Positions 14,493 to 15,115 of a stretch of DNA of 15,115 nucleotides are shown one piece after another. Source of the stretch: Alphaproteobacteria bacterium. GTDB lineage: Bacteria; Pseudomonadota; Alphaproteobacteria; Caulobacterales; Maricaulaceae. The DNA lies in assembly GCA_030428405.1 (NCBI GenBank), contig JAUIEH010000020.1:1-15115 (forward strand), given 5' to 3'. Under the pieces are notes generated by a model. That model was not told the DNA's origin, searched no databases, and saw nothing but the letters and a program-made list of their open reading frames with translations. The translations under genes were made by a program, and so were the position numbers. How positions within the stretch are numbered: the stretch's first letter is position 1; each line of letters starts with the position of its first letter.

Positions 14493-15115
14493 CAGCGAAC
14501 TCCCTCTTCGATCGCCGCGCCGGCCGGCTTGATGCCCAAGAGCCGGCACGTCGCCAGCGCGAGCTCAGCGCGATTGAGCGTGTAGAAATGAAATTGCTCG
14601 ACGCCGCCATCGCTCAGCTTGGAGACGAGCTCCGCGGCGACATTCGCGGTGACGAGCTGGCGCGTGGCTTCATCCTCATCCAGGCCGGCATACATTTCGG
14701 CCAGCCAGCCCGGCATTGCAGCGCCGCACAGATCCGACATGCGCGCGAGCCCCTTGAAATTGGACTGCAGCATGATGCCGGGCGTGATCGGAATATCGAC
14801 GCCGGCCGCGCGAACCTTTTCCAGATAGCGGAAATAGGTGTCCGGCTCGAAAAAGAACTGCGTGATCGCACGGCTCGCGCCGGCGTCGATCTTGGCTTTC
14901 AGGAGATCGATGTCAGCGTCCATGCTGGCGCTTTCAGGGTGCTTTTCGGGATAACACCCGACCGAAACCTCGAAATCGCCGATGGCTTTCAGGCCGGCCG
15001 TCAGTTCGGCCGCATTGGCGTAACCGCCCTCATACGGAACATATCGCTCGCCAATGCCGGCGGGCGGATCGCCGCGCAAGGCGACGACATGGCGCACGCC
15101 CGCATTCCAATAGCC
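14492..15115 (-). CDS. metF: 5,10-methylenetetrahydrofolate reductase, 5' end beyond the window
   Basis: The 207 visible C-terminal residues belong to MetF, the flavoprotein that reduces 5,10-methylene-THF to the 5-methyl-THF consumed by MetH. The visible part opens with GYWNAGVRHVVALRGDPP, the family's folate/flavin-site segment. It continues with VGCYPEKHPES, LLKAKIDAGASRAITQFFF (roughly the middle of the barrel), ITPGIMLQSNFKG, and HFYTLNRAELAL near the end. About 90 N-terminal residues are missing because the window ends. A GTG at 15095-15097 is internal and not the start. The TGA overlaps the first base of the homocysteine-module ATG, so metF and metH are translationally coupled. The promoter, and any SAM- or B12-sensing RNA, would lie outside the window. 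Confidence 0.96.
   Translation of the reverse strand, partial: GYWNAGVRHVVALRGDPPAGIGERYVPYEGGYANAAELTAGLKAIGDFEVSVGCYPEKHPESASMDADIDLLKAKIDAGASRAITQFFFEPDTYFRYLEKVRAAGVDIPITPGIMLQSNFKGLARMSDLCGAAMPGWLAEMYAGLDEDEATRQLVTANVAAELVSKLSDGGVEQFHFYTLNRAELALATCRLLGIKPAGAAIEEGVR
14500..14506 (-). promoter_or_regulatory. Ribosome binding site for the homocysteine module of MetH
   Basis: Minus-strand GAGGGAG within the end of metF stands 7 nt before the ATG at 14490-14492. It decides this start over an upstream in-frame ATG at 14547-14549 inside metF. Confidence 0.65.

Noticed and set aside
14493..14549. Longer start for the homocysteine module of MetH, 19 codons upstream
   Set aside because: The extra residues are metF sequence read in another frame, and a strong ribosome site precedes the ATG at 14492.
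1..15115. CRISPR array, mobile element, prophage or tRNA gene
   Set aside because: No spaced direct repeats, transposase or integrase motifs, terminal inverted repeats, or cloverleaf sequence were found on reading both strands.

Overview
The window is about 15 kb of GC-rich DNA with tightly packed genes, most of them on the minus strand. The gene content points to an alphaproteobacterium: a branched-chain 2-oxoacid dehydrogenase operon with a divergent Lrp-type regulator, and a metF locus with methionine synthase split into two genes. The group is inferred from gene content and order; no rRNA or other marker gene is present to confirm it. No tRNA, rRNA, CRISPR array, insertion sequence or phage gene was seen.

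Left part (1-3936): genes for E2 (cut by the window edge), E1-beta and E1-alpha of the branched-chain 2-oxoacid dehydrogenase complex are packed with gaps of 3 and 5 nt and read leftward. An Lrp/AsnC regulator reads away from them. The 249 bases between are AT-rich and hold a candidate promoter, three GC-armed inverted repeats with AT-rich centres, and a 9-bp direct repeat spaced 31 bp apart. This looks like a BkdR-type control region.

Middle (3946-8884): a DUF2332 protein (minus) and a large DUF262 protein (plus) are divergent across 92 bp. A zinc-dependent deacylase of the AspA/AstE family and a single-domain voltage-gated cation channel form a tandem minus-strand pair. The channel has a pore sequence (Phe-Asp-Gly-Trp-Ala-Gly) unlike the classical bacterial sodium-channel filter. 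The DUF262 protein is the only gene with any link to defence families, and it stands alone.

Right part (9212-15115): metF (N-terminus beyond the window), the homocysteine-binding half of MetH, a PNPOx-like flavin-binding protein, and the folate/cobalamin/activation part of MetH are coupled by 1-nt overlap, 8-nt gap and 4-nt overlap. A phzF-family gene follows after 51 nt. MetF makes 5-methyl-THF and the two MetH pieces use it to methylate homocysteine. The flavin-type gene placed between the MetH pieces is the oddity of this operon.

The window is mostly core metabolism. The leads most worth following are the channel filter, the gene between the MetH pieces, the operator array, and the divergent C-terminus of the DUF262 protein. 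I found no convincing new multi-gene system.
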